A model generated the notes under the pieces. That model ran no database searches. It saw only the letters and a list, made by a program, of their open reading frames with translations, and had not been told where the DNA came from. A program made the position numbers and the translations under genes. DNA of 64,000 nt from Gorsachius magnificus (taxonomy: Eukaryota; Chordata; Aves; Pelecaniformes; Ardeidae), in NCBI GenBank assembly GCA_034008185.1, contig CM067082.1, positions 127,349,988 to 127,413,987 of the forward strand. The letters run 5' to 3'. Position 1 is the stretch's first letter. Each line of letters starts with the position of its first letter. Positions 54,931-64,000 of this stretch are shown here, in pieces.

Positions 54931-57900
54931 TCCCTTTTGGTAGCTCACCATCACTGAACTCTTTTATAGGAATACTAATGAATAAATATGAAACAGTTTT
55001 GTAGTTGTCTAGAAGGCTCCACACTATCCCAGTGGATAGTGACATAGTGACATAGACATATCCCAGGACTACAATAATTTAATCAACTTCTGTATGTAGC
55101 TCTCTCCCTAGGGAAAAAAGAAAAAAAAAAAATCTCTAGCTAGTAGAAAACAACACAGCATGAACTTCTGCTATAAAATCCATTACCCTGCCTGCTAACC
55201 TGATCTATATTCTCTGTACAGATTTCCTACTGAAGATTAAATCAAGTTCAAATTCTCACAAGTTATTTAAAAAGAACTCCAGTGCCCTGTTCCCAGTTTA
55301 TTTTAAAAGTGCATGAAGTGTTGGAATGAGGACAGCAGTGAACAAATCTTTTCCTCGAGCACAGTGGAACATTTTTGTCACAAGACTAAAGCACATCTCT
55401 TCAAAGGCTTATTTCCAAGCATGAAGTAGGAATTTCTGCCCCGGGAAATTCAGGATCATCAGAAATCTTCCCCAGTTGTAAATTACACTTTTCAGCTTTG
55501 CCTTCCTCTAAAGTAATCACCCCTAGAGCACCTAAATATGGAGAGATTAATTAAACCCAACAATTAAACAAAAAAAAAACAAACCCTGTAGCTTATTACC
55601 AACGAAAGTTAATTGTTATGCAGAATTTACAGTTTATCCCATGAGAGGGAATGGGAAGAAGAACACGTGGCAAATAATAGTCAAAGAGCTTAACACTTTG
55701 CTGACATGAGCTCGCATACTTGGGGTGCCAGTCGCAGGGAGATCTGTGTAGAGTTCACACTGGGGGGGGGTGCCTTCTGGAGCTGGCTTTCTCGGGGAAG
55801 CTCTCAGATGCTCGCTTTGGAAGGCAGAGGTTGCCCCTACGGTATTTATTCTGTGATGTTCTAAATTTTGGAGGAGTTTTTGGTGGATATATAGAAATAG
55901 TAGTGGGCGACATGGAAAGAACTGTGATTAATCCTCCCTACAGAGTGATTTATCCAGCGGACAGCCAAATGTGCTGTATTAAAGAGAACTTCCTACAGAT
56001 TACATAGTTATACCTATCAAATCCCGTGCTTTCTGTCCCAGATTGTTTTGTTCCATTTATTAAAGAATACCAGTCGTAAGCCTTAGTGATTCAGTAGTCT
56101 TTTAAGGCTTTTAATATTAGAAGAGTATATTTTTGAAATTCACCTATTTCAAAATACTAACAGCTGCCCAGGAATTTTCCTGGCTAAAAAGTTTTATTGT
56201 CTGATTTTTCGTGGGGTCATTTCCCCTCCCTCCCCCCTCCTAGTTTCAGTACGTTTATAATGAATCATTTATACAATCAAAAATTATACAGTGTGATCAT
56301 TTAGTCATAGTACCAAATTTTAATGGCCCTATGGACAAATTTGCTTGTTTAGTCATTGACATAAAATGTTAAGAAGGATGACTAACTCCTCAAATTTCCT
56401 TCTTAAAATTTCACTTTTGAAAATCTGTTTTCCTAAAATTGTGATTGAGAAATTTTTAACATTCGGAACAGCTCCATGACACCCACTTAGAGAAGATTTT
56501 TGAATTATATACTGCTTCTCTAATAAGCATAAAATAAATTCCAGTCTGAAAAGGTGTCAGTTCAGTTTATTCAGTTATATTACTTAAAGCAAGAAGAAAG
56601 CCTTTATAAACCTATGATGCATCAGCACATATACATTCTGCTATTTCCTTGTCCCAGATTCTCCTTAGGTTTCATTTATTTCAGTATTTCTTTTAGTGCA
56701 GAAAACACTGAGAAATTTGAATGTAGTTCTTCTGACTTTGTACGTAATTAGTGTAGCAACTTGGAAATAGCAAGCCTAGGAGTTGGAAAAATTTAAGATC
56801 TATCTGAAGCTGCTTTTAAAGTAGTCGTGATAAAGTTAAGGTACATGAAGAGCAAAGTAAAAATTAAAATTAAAAATGTATGCCTGTATTTTAAATGTAA
56901 ATAACTATATTCAGTGATGGTGTAATCTTGCATTCTGATCAGTTTTTGTCGGTGCTCAGCTTTTGTTGCTAATATTTCTCACTGTCACAAACTGTAGTAT
57001 TGGTAAAATGTTTCCTCAAAGGTTCAAGTGTTGTGCTTATCCTATCACAATGGGTTTTGTGCTGTGTGTATTCCCAGTGTTTACTGATATATTCCATATA
57101 AATAATTTGAGGAAGTGAATTTGAATAATTGCTTCTCTGAGGAATACAGTCCATATCTTTGTATTAAAATTTAAATGGATGTTTTTATATGCCCCAGACT
57201 AGTACACCTGGGGATAAAGTAGTCAGGAAAAGTTGCATGCTTTTGAGTTGTGTTGAAGTCAGTCTTCAAAAGGGAGAAATTTTCAGCTTGGTAAGCAAAT
57301 TTTCCCTGATTTCAGTGTATCAATGTTTAGAGTTTGTATTTCAGAATTATGTTAATTTACATCAGTAAGCATCCTTTGCTAAATTGAAAAAGAATGTGTA
57401 CTACTAAAATGACTTAATGTATGCTAAATACTGCAAAAAACAAGAGGATGTTCATATGTAAAATATGCAATTTATGTAGGAAAAAGCTGTTGTGTTTTCT
57501 TATGGGGGTTCTTTTTTTTCATCCGTGCTGTTAATCCAGCGCCAATTATAAATAATCATAATGCTTCTGCATCTAAGAGTAAAGAAGTGATTAGCAGATG
57601 CTTTTGATTGCATTTTTTCCCCCAAAAATTCTTCAGAATAAACTTCCAACTAGGCAAATTTGCAGTATTTCTGCCATTAGAGACATTGTTTTCTACAAAG
57701 TATAAAATAAATTACAGGAATACCTCCACAAATTGTCTTGTATATCTTGTACATAATGCCTTTTTTTTGGTTCAACCGTTTTGACAATAACAGCCTTAGT
57801 GGAGAGAATATCCTGGAGGTTCAATAGCAAGCATGGTCCTTCAGTGCCCAGGAAATGTTATGTACTTTGATCCTAACAGCTTAATTAATAGAGAATAAAT

Positions 57901-60788
57901 AGTGCATCATAATCCCTTATATATTAATGTTACATAGATCTTAAAATACAATCACAAGAGAATATATTTTACACATGAAGGCTGAGTTGTTCTGCTACAG
58001 TTGTTGACAAAATGTCTTACTTTTCCGCTGTTTGCTAAACCCATAAATGACACTGAGTTTTCAGAGGAAAGATGCTTTGGTCTTGTCGGTAAAAAGAACG
58101 TACTTGCTCTCTGAACTGGTTGCAGGAGTTAATAGGGAAAACTGTTTCATGTATATGTGTCAGCATGTGGTATCTGATATGCAAAAATTTTCCTTTGGAA
58201 AATCCATGGAGTCACCCACACTGAAGTCACAGGATCTAGCTAACTGTGGTGAAGGTGTGGGACCCAACTGAAGGAAATACCAAGTACATTCTGTACGGAA
58301 AATTTCTTGAAAGGCATAATTGCTTCAGCCTCCATAGCAATTAAGGTATAAAATAATCTGTGTTATTTATTCCTATTGTTCAGGCACAAATCACTAATCA
58401 GTCATGTTGTGGAGAACTGTAGTTTCCCTGGAAAGAAACTTGTTACCTTAGGGTTCATGTTCTTTTTCTCTTCTTTTTTTTTTTTTCTTTTCTTTTTTTT
58501 TTTTTCCTTCTTTCCCAATAAAAACAGGCATACTAAAACAGGGGGGAAAGGGACAAAAGGCCTTGAAGGTCTCAGTCTTGTATAGCATGGAAGATGCTTA
58601 CTTAAGATCTGTCATTTTGTCACCTGCATCCTTTCTTGCCTTACCCTGTGCCTCCTTTATGGAGGAACTGGCAATTAGTGATGAAGGTGTATGTAAGCTG
58701 TACATTATGGAAGGGCTGGTAGAAAGTAAAAAATGGCACAGTAATTCCAAAAGCCAGTTTCTAGGCTGTTCTAGGTTTCCCTGTTATGGTGAACACAGAA
58801 AAGTCCCTTAAGGCACATGTTAAGAAGAGTTTCACACTTTCAGTCATGGCAGCGAGAATGGGCACCGCAGAAGAAGCCCTCCTGCCTTTTGGGAGGAAGC
58901 AGAGGGAGTTGGTTGAGGAGCTGGATTTGTTTGCACAAGGCTTGGTCCTTGTCTGGAATCAAAATTTGAAGCTGAACCCAGTGTTGTTGATCGGTTTTGT
59001 AGGTCTGAAAGCAATTTTTTCCTCCCATACCTTCCAAAAACTCCTCTTGCCTTGCAGTGGGTATTTTACAAGGTGTAATGAGATGATTTGAGCATTGAGG
59101 TTGGTGTATAGGGGATGTGCCTTTGTATTTGTTTTTTCCTCTGTTGTATATTCCTTTCTCTTCTCTGCTCAGCCTTGTGTCTGCAGAGCAGCTGAGGATT
59201 TCAGTGGCGTGGGGAATTCTTGGAAATCTAAGTTTGTTAGCATTGTTGGCTGAATGCTAAGTAATTTGATTTGTAGAGTTTTTAACAAAGGTTTGCTTCC
59301 TAGTTTGGGTATGTGGCCGGGTAGGAATCCTGACAGAAAACTTAAACCCTCAAATCCAGAAAGAAAAGCACATTATAAAAGGGAGACTGGAATTCTAAGA
59401 TTTAATATTGTCAGTGGATAGAGGAGGGAAGGTTGTTGTGTTTGGTGGGGGTTTCTTTTGTGATAAAATGAATGGTTTATTAATGTAATGTTTCTAACTT
59501 CTCTTATTTGCAAGGCCTGCTCTGTGTCTGGTTGAGAGGGCTGTGAATCTTACCTAAGCAGTTACTAACAAAATGTCTGTGCAGATCCAAGTTTCCTGGA
59601 ATAGGTCAAACTCTTAGAGGATCGGTGGAAGAGTTCCCTATCTTACATCCCGCGTATTTTAACTGTATGCTGTAATGTGTTCTTCAAAGTGATTTATCTC
59701 TGCATGGAGACGGCAAAACGCTGTTTGTATCTGTTTAGTGCTGCTGATCTTTATTTTGCTTGACAGCAGGGACATTTGATTAATGTTTTAGTTGAAGTTT
59801 GGAGTTTTTTTTTTACCTGTGTGATCCTATTATCCCTGTTACTGCTTTCCTCTTCACATACTTACGTGTATGTTTCTCACTGCATGACCTTCCTGAAGTA
59901 CTGAGCAAAAAGAATTCTAAAATAAAGTTCAAAAGAATGCATTTAAATTAAACAGTACTGAAAAGGATAATGTAAATCAATATTTTCTTCTACAGAAATT
60001 AAGATCTTGTATAAGATATAGGTGACCTTGAAATGTTGACCTTAACAAATGGTGCACACCACATAACACAAATATGCAGCAATGACTTTTGTCCTCAGCA
60101 TCTGTATAATGCGCTTGATTTCTTATAGCTGCATTATTATCTATATAAAATGGGAAAATGTCACTATGAAAGGTTTAACTGAAAACTAAAGGATGCAGGG
60201 AGCAGGGACCGACCTTTCTTTATTACTCCCCTGCAGCAGAACTTAATAGGAAGCTAAGAAAGGAAGCCTCGGTAAGGTTCCTTTTGCTGAGATTTTCCCC
60301 ATTATATTTCTGCATATTCCTGCATCATGTGCAGAGGTGGTGTATGGGACCTTGCTGCAGTCCAAAGTCCAAAGACCAAGTCATCCTGAGAGGACTGCCT
60401 ACCTCCCCATTACTGTTCCCAGATTAAACTGGGCAAGTTAGTTCCACTAGATCCTCCAGTGTCTTCCCTTTCAGAGGAAGGAACTTGCATTTGGAGAGTT
60501 TCCAAGATACTAATGTAGCCTTAAACCTTGTTGTATCCATGATAAGTCTGCTGGCTTACATGTAGGCTACATCTTCTTTCCTATGGACTGCCATGCACAT
60601 GCTAAATTTTTCCATTGTTCCCATCTCATTCAGATCACGCACCTGTTCTTGCAACACTGTTCATAGGCAGTAGAGCCTGGGTGTCTGGTAAAGGGGAAAG
60701 GATATCAGAGGCAGTTATTTAGATCTGAAGTTGGAGAAGGGGAAGTCAATGGGAGAACATCCATTTTCACTGCCCATCTACGGTATAT

Positions 60789-60859
60789 ACAACAAACCCT
60801 ATAGACAGTGTTTACAACAAACCTTATAGACAGACAAACCCAACAGACCCTATAGTCAG
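60789..60859. repeat. three-copy tandem repeat, 25-26 bp period
   Basis: Copies start at 60789 (ACAACAAACCCTATAGACAG), 60814 (ACAACAAACCTTATAGACAG) and 60840 (CCAACAGACCCTATAGTCAG). The first two differ at one base within the 20-base core, and the third at four. It is a minisatellite seed in the DGKB intron. Confidence -1.
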
Positions 60860-61760
60860 CCTAAGGTATCAGACATGAATAGATTGATCAGTTTAGAGTG
60901 CACAGCAGTTATTACCTTGCTAGTGATAGTAATTCTAATGGTGGGCTGTTTATCACAAATATTCATATAAATAATTGAATATTTAATGGTACAGCATTCA
61001 GCAATGTTAGCTTTTACAGCTAATGAACCTAATGTAGTTAAGAATAAAAAAGTAATACTGGATGAAATTGTGGTAGAAAATTTTGGTTCTATTAAATCAA
61101 CTATGCAAATATAAAGCCACTTTCAGTAAAACTTAATTGGTTGTCAAAAATATGAGAAAAATATATCTATTTGAAGAAATAAAACTGTCTTCAATACAAT
61201 TTAATCAACTGCCAGATATGAAACATCTCTAATTTCATTAAGATGTCCCTGATGACCATAGTTATTTTCTCTTGTCATAAATAAGAGGTTCTCAAGACAG
61301 AATGATAGCTTTTCTTATTGAATATCACTTTTACCTTTTGTCGTTACTGCCCTTTTTCTGGCACTGCTGTTTGAGGGCTGATGTATCTTGCACTTGGCCA
61401 ACATATTATATACATTAATGTTTCTTTTTCAATCCTGATCTCCATGCTCCTCTTAGTTTTTGTTATGTGATCAATCAATGTTTCTAGGTATTCCCTCTTC
61501 TAACTTATGTTTTATTCTAATAGGAGATGAGGAGTGTCGGAATCTCTTCTGGTTCCATTTTAAAAAGACTAGGCAGCTGCCAAGTAGTCTGTTGCGCAGT
61601 TGTTGTATTTGGATAACCTTCCTTGCTTATAATATAGGTACATAGACTCAAATCGTTCACCAAGAAGAGCCCGAGAGCAGTGAAAACATGCTCTGGAACT
61701 AAGGTGTCTTTCTTTCTGAATTTCTTTGTGCAGGAATGGTACTCATATATGTGAGATGGT

Positions 61761-61772
61761 GGGGGGGGGGGG
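61761..61772. repeat. 12-G homopolymer
   Basis: Twelve G preceded by GATGGT and followed by AAAAGAGG. It is probably length-variable. Confidence -1.
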
Positions 61773-62392
61773 AAAAGAGGTCTATCATTGGGTTAGTGTA
61801 TCTTTCTTCATATGCTTCTGTTCCTAGCTGCTCTATTTCTCTGGGTTTTGTTTTGGGTTTTTTTCCTGCCCCCTTGCGACATTTTGTTCCTTTTTCTCTT
61901 CTCTCCTAGCTGCTAACATCATCTTCTCTAGCGTTCTTTCCATTACAGTGTCAGTCTTTTCTGGTCTGAATTTTTCCTTTGCTCATTTTGTAATCTGACC
62001 CTTGTAAATGACGCATTGCTAGGCATATAGAGAGATCCCACTTCTGGTCTAAAATTAGCTTTCTAGTCTAAACTTGTCATCTAGGCAACCTCTGTAATCA
62101 ATAGTGAAAGATAAATAACACAAGAAGGCAATTCATCACATTTTAAGATTATGTTGAAACTGGAGGGATTAATTGCTGTCTGGGCCACCTGTCTCTTTCT
62201 GCTGATTAAAGAGAGAGCCCTAGATGACAATCTCGGATGAGGTACCTGACTTCCAGATGGCTAAAATTAGATTAAAAGTATCCTACCTGTTGTGCAAGGA
62301 GTGGCACTGGTAATGCATTGCCTTTGTAAGGTCTGTCCCATGGAGGTAAAAACTGCATAAAATCAGAATGAGGTGGCACTCGCCAATTGATC

Positions 62393-62413
62393 TTTTTTTT
62401 TTTTTTTTTTTTT
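62393..62413. repeat. 21-T homopolymer
   Basis: This is one of five T runs of 19 or more on the plus strand in the presumed DGKB intron (others at 36468-36487, 39494-39514, 41577-41595 and 48335-48356). No attached retroposon body is recognised. Confidence -1.
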
Positions 62414-62521
62414 CCTCCTGAACTGATTTGCGGCAATGCCAACAGTTATATTTGATTTTCAGTAGTGACTTCAGCAATGCTGTGACATCAAACCCTTACT
62501 ATTTGGTTAGAATAGTTAATA

Positions 62522-62924
62522 TTATCTCCCCTATGAGGAAAGGCTGAGAGAGTTGGGCTTGTTCAGCCTGAAGAAGAGAAGACTGAGAGGGGATCTCATC
62601 AACACGTACAAGTATCTCAAGGGTGGATGTCACAAGGACAGAACCACTCTCCTCAGTGGTGTCCAGCGACAGGACAAGGGGCAATGGGCACAAACTGAAA
62701 CATAAGAGGTTTCAGTTGAATATGAGGAAGAACTTCTTTACTTTGAGGGTGACAGAGCACTGGAACAGGCTGCCCAGGGGGGTTGTGGAGTCTCCTTCTC
62801 TGGAGATATTCAAAGCCCGCCTAAATGGTGTCCTGTGCAACCTGCTCTAGGTGAACCTGCTTTAGCAGGGGGGTTGGACTGGATGATCTCCCGAGGTCCC
62901 TTCCAACCGCTGCCATTCTGTGAT
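62522..62924 (+). mobile_element. CR1 3' end, plus strand, relatively intact
   Basis: About 400 bp matches the young avian CR1 3' end with few gaps: GAGGAAAGGCTGAGAGAGTT, CAGCGACAGGACAAGGGGCA, GAGCACTGGAACAGGCTGCC, GGAGATATTCAAAGCC, CAACCTGCTCTAGGTGAACC, GGGGGGTTGGACTGGATGAT, and the terminal CCATTCTGTGATAC. It is the least eroded repeat in the window, so probably the most recent insertion. It sits in the intron about 460 bp before the DGKB coding-exon acceptor. The 75-aa frame at 62623-62850 is element sequence. Confidence -1.
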
Positions 62925-63383
62925 ACAGCTCTCATGAATTTCTCACCAAACTGCAGAATCCATTTCATTTTTGACATGGGGAGTTAGAAGTTTAGGAACA
63001 TTTCTGAAAAGGCCACACAGCACTGTACAACGACGTAATTGGATACACACCCAGTTACCTGAATCCCGTTTTAAAACCATAGGGAACTAAGTTTACTGAT
63101 GGATAGTATCTACTGTTGCAGTGGTTGTTACTGAAACAGCAACATCCCCACACAAGGTGTCCAGATAAGATTTGATCTTAAAAAATCAGTAATTTTTGAT
63201 TATCAGTGCTGCACATAAGCATTTGGAATTATAAAGTTTGGAAAGACATACAAAACTATTCATGGCAAATACTGTATGGAAAGATTTTGAGCAAAACTAT
63301 ATGTAAGAAAATATTTATTGGTTACAATTATTTCAGTAGTAAAAATGGTATTTATGCTTCTATGCTTGCTTTTCTTTTAACAG
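62925..63383 (+). other. DGKB: end of presumed DGKB intron before the coding exon
   Basis: Unique AT-rich sequence ends with a T/C-rich tract and AACAG at 63379-63383, the presumed acceptor. No repeat recognised. Confidence -1.
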
Positions 63384-63644
63384 TGCTGTAACTCACCACT
63401 GAACCAACACGCTGGGAACAGTTCATAGCATCAAAAACCTCATCCACGTAGACTGATGCCATCTCTCCAGTCTCCAAGCACTGTGAACTGAAGCTACAAA
63501 TCTTTATGGAGTTTATATCGCTTGGGTCAAAGGGAATGTTTTTCTGATATTTAACGAGGACCCTTACTGCCAGTATGACGAGCCAGGAGAAGTGGGTTAA
63601 CCTTAGTCCTGGAGAGTTCTCTCAGCTTCAGAAATACGCGGAAT
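63384..63644 (+). CDS. DGKB: DGKB first coding exon (5'UTR plus first 23 codons), partial gene
   Basis: Diacylglycerol kinase beta phosphorylates diacylglycerol to phosphatidic acid at neuronal membranes, ending DAG signalling to PKC. The exon is seen directly. A pyrimidine-rich acceptor ends in AACAG at 63383, a 191-nt leader follows, the ATG is at 63575-63577, the coding part runs to 63644, and GTAAGT follows at 63645-63650. The 23 residues begin [15 protein letters not shown] and continue SQLQKYAE. They match the N-terminus of vertebrate DGKB as I remember it, with about four differences from human. The split codon T|.. (phase 1) fits the Tyr that follows AE in human DGKB. The start is well supported: an in-frame TGA lies at 63545-63547, ten codons upstream, and A is at -3. 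This segment opens the N-terminal recoverin-homology region. The EF hands, two C1 domains and catalytic domain of the roughly 800-residue protein must lie in exons beyond the window. The CDS proper is 63575-63644. The exon 5' boundary is inferred from the acceptor only. Confidence -1.
63456..63491 (+). promoter_or_regulatory. upstream ORF 1 in DGKB leader
   Basis: An 11-codon ORF ([11 protein letters not shown] then TGA) lies inside the 5' untranslated part of the ATG-bearing exon. Its start context is weak, with C at -3. Short uORFs of this kind often lower or condition translation of the main frame; whether this one does is inference. It ends 83 nt before the DGKB ATG. Confidence -1.
63506..63547 (+). 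promoter_or_regulatory. upstream ORF 2 in DGKB leader, in frame with the main ORF
   Basis: A 13-codon ORF ([13 protein letters not shown] then TGA) is in the same frame as the DGKB start and is closed by the TGA at 63545-63547, 27 nt before the main ATG. It has G at +4 but T at -3, so initiation would be moderate. Readthrough of the single stop would add an N-terminal extension. The feature is visible in the sequence; a regulatory role is inferred. Confidence -1.
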
Positions 63645-64000
63645 GTAAGTAATTTTTAAAATATGTTATTTTTATGGCTAACTAAATATTCTTAATATTT
63701 TGAATGCAGAATACAATATAATATTATTGATACTATTCACTGTCAAGTGAGAGGTTAAATTATGGTTTATGTTTTTTAATCCAAAAGAGCTGTTCTTTGG
63801 AGGGAAAAAAAAATAAACTAGGGTCTATAACTTTTTTTTACTGAACAATTATTAAATTATTATGCAGAATGGTACCGTGTAGACTGTGGGTTATGTGACT
63901 GTGGCTATTTAGAGAGTGTATTTTTATGGCTTTGCTGCCTTAAATTCACCATAACAATTTGTAGGCCACTAGAGTGTGGTTTGTAGTTAAAAAGGCAGCT
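63645..64000 (+). other. DGKB: start of the DGKB intron after the first coding exon
   Basis: Begins with the consensus donor GTAAGT at 63645-63650, followed by AT-rich sequence with short A and T runs. The next DGKB exon is outside the window. Confidence -1.

Larger units (their letters stand above)
35961..62521 (+). other. DGKB: presumed DGKB intron 1
   Basis: There are about 26.5 kb between the CpG island and the CR1 next to the coding exon. I recognise no CR1 inside. It contains long T tracts, the tandem repeats and the GC-richer patches listed separately. Assignment as an intron rests on the promoter-like island to the left and the DGKB coding exon to the right on the same strand; additional 5' exons could lie inside. 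Confidence -1.

Noticed and set aside
62623..62850. 75-codon frame
   Set aside because: It lies wholly inside the CR1 3' end.
63468..63470. Alternative acceptor CTCTCCAG inside the coding exon leader
   Set aside because: The AACAG at 63383 has the better T/C tract. The inner site is possible but unsupported; it would remove the start of uORF1.
1..64000. CRISPR arrays, tRNA or rRNA genes, intact endogenous retrovirus, bacterial-type operons
   Set aside because: No regularly spaced direct repeats with unique spacers, no cloverleaf-like sequence and no retroviral gene order were seen on reading either strand. Short solo LTRs cannot be excluded without a library search.

Overview
The window looks like AT-rich vertebrate nuclear DNA from a bird. 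Two things point there. Several CR1 non-LTR retrotransposon copies end in the avian-type 3' tail built from ATTCTATGAT or ATTCTGTGAT units. One exon near the right end also encodes the N-terminus of a vertebrate diacylglycerol kinase beta. There is no sign of bacterial gene organisation: no operons, no Shine-Dalgarno-led reading frames, no CRISPR array, and no tRNA or rRNA that I could recognise. Almost all open reading frames here are chance frames in non-coding DNA.

Layout. (1) 1-34,590 is intergenic, AT-rich DNA. It holds CR1 fragments of different ages: a 3' end at about 5.06-5.45 kb, ancient antisense reverse-transcriptase fragments at 9.7-10.9 kb with a younger 3' end beside them at 10.94-11.04 kb, a short 3' end at 26.3 kb, and two abutting copies in opposite orientation at 29.98-31.17 kb. 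(2) 34,590-35,960 is a strong CpG island, the only one in the window and the best promoter candidate. It contains alternating CG and GT tracts, a 14-G run and several possible splice donors. (3) 35,960-63,383 is interpreted as the long first intron of DGKB. I recognise almost no CR1 in it, and it has several local patches richer in GC or CpG (about 47.2, 48.5-49.5, 50.7-51.1 and 54.5-54.9 kb) that could be enhancers or alternative promoters. One relatively intact CR1 lies at 62.52-62.92 kb. (4) 63,384-63,644 is the first coding exon of DGKB on the plus strand. It has a clear acceptor, two short upstream ORFs, an in-frame stop before the ATG, 23 codons plus one base, and a consensus GTAAGT donor. 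The rest is the start of the next intron.

How it fits together: the window holds the 5' end of DGKB, a neuronal type I diacylglycerol kinase that converts diacylglycerol to phosphatidic acid. I infer a non-coding first exon in the CpG island spliced over about 28 kb to the ATG-bearing exon. In other vertebrates the neighbour on the 5' side of DGKB is AGMO and on the 3' side ETV1. I see no exon of either here. I found no undescribed gene system. The most useful leads are the uORF-bearing leader, the candidate alternative exon at 48.6 kb, the CpG-enriched intronic patches, and the repeat-poor character of the first intron.
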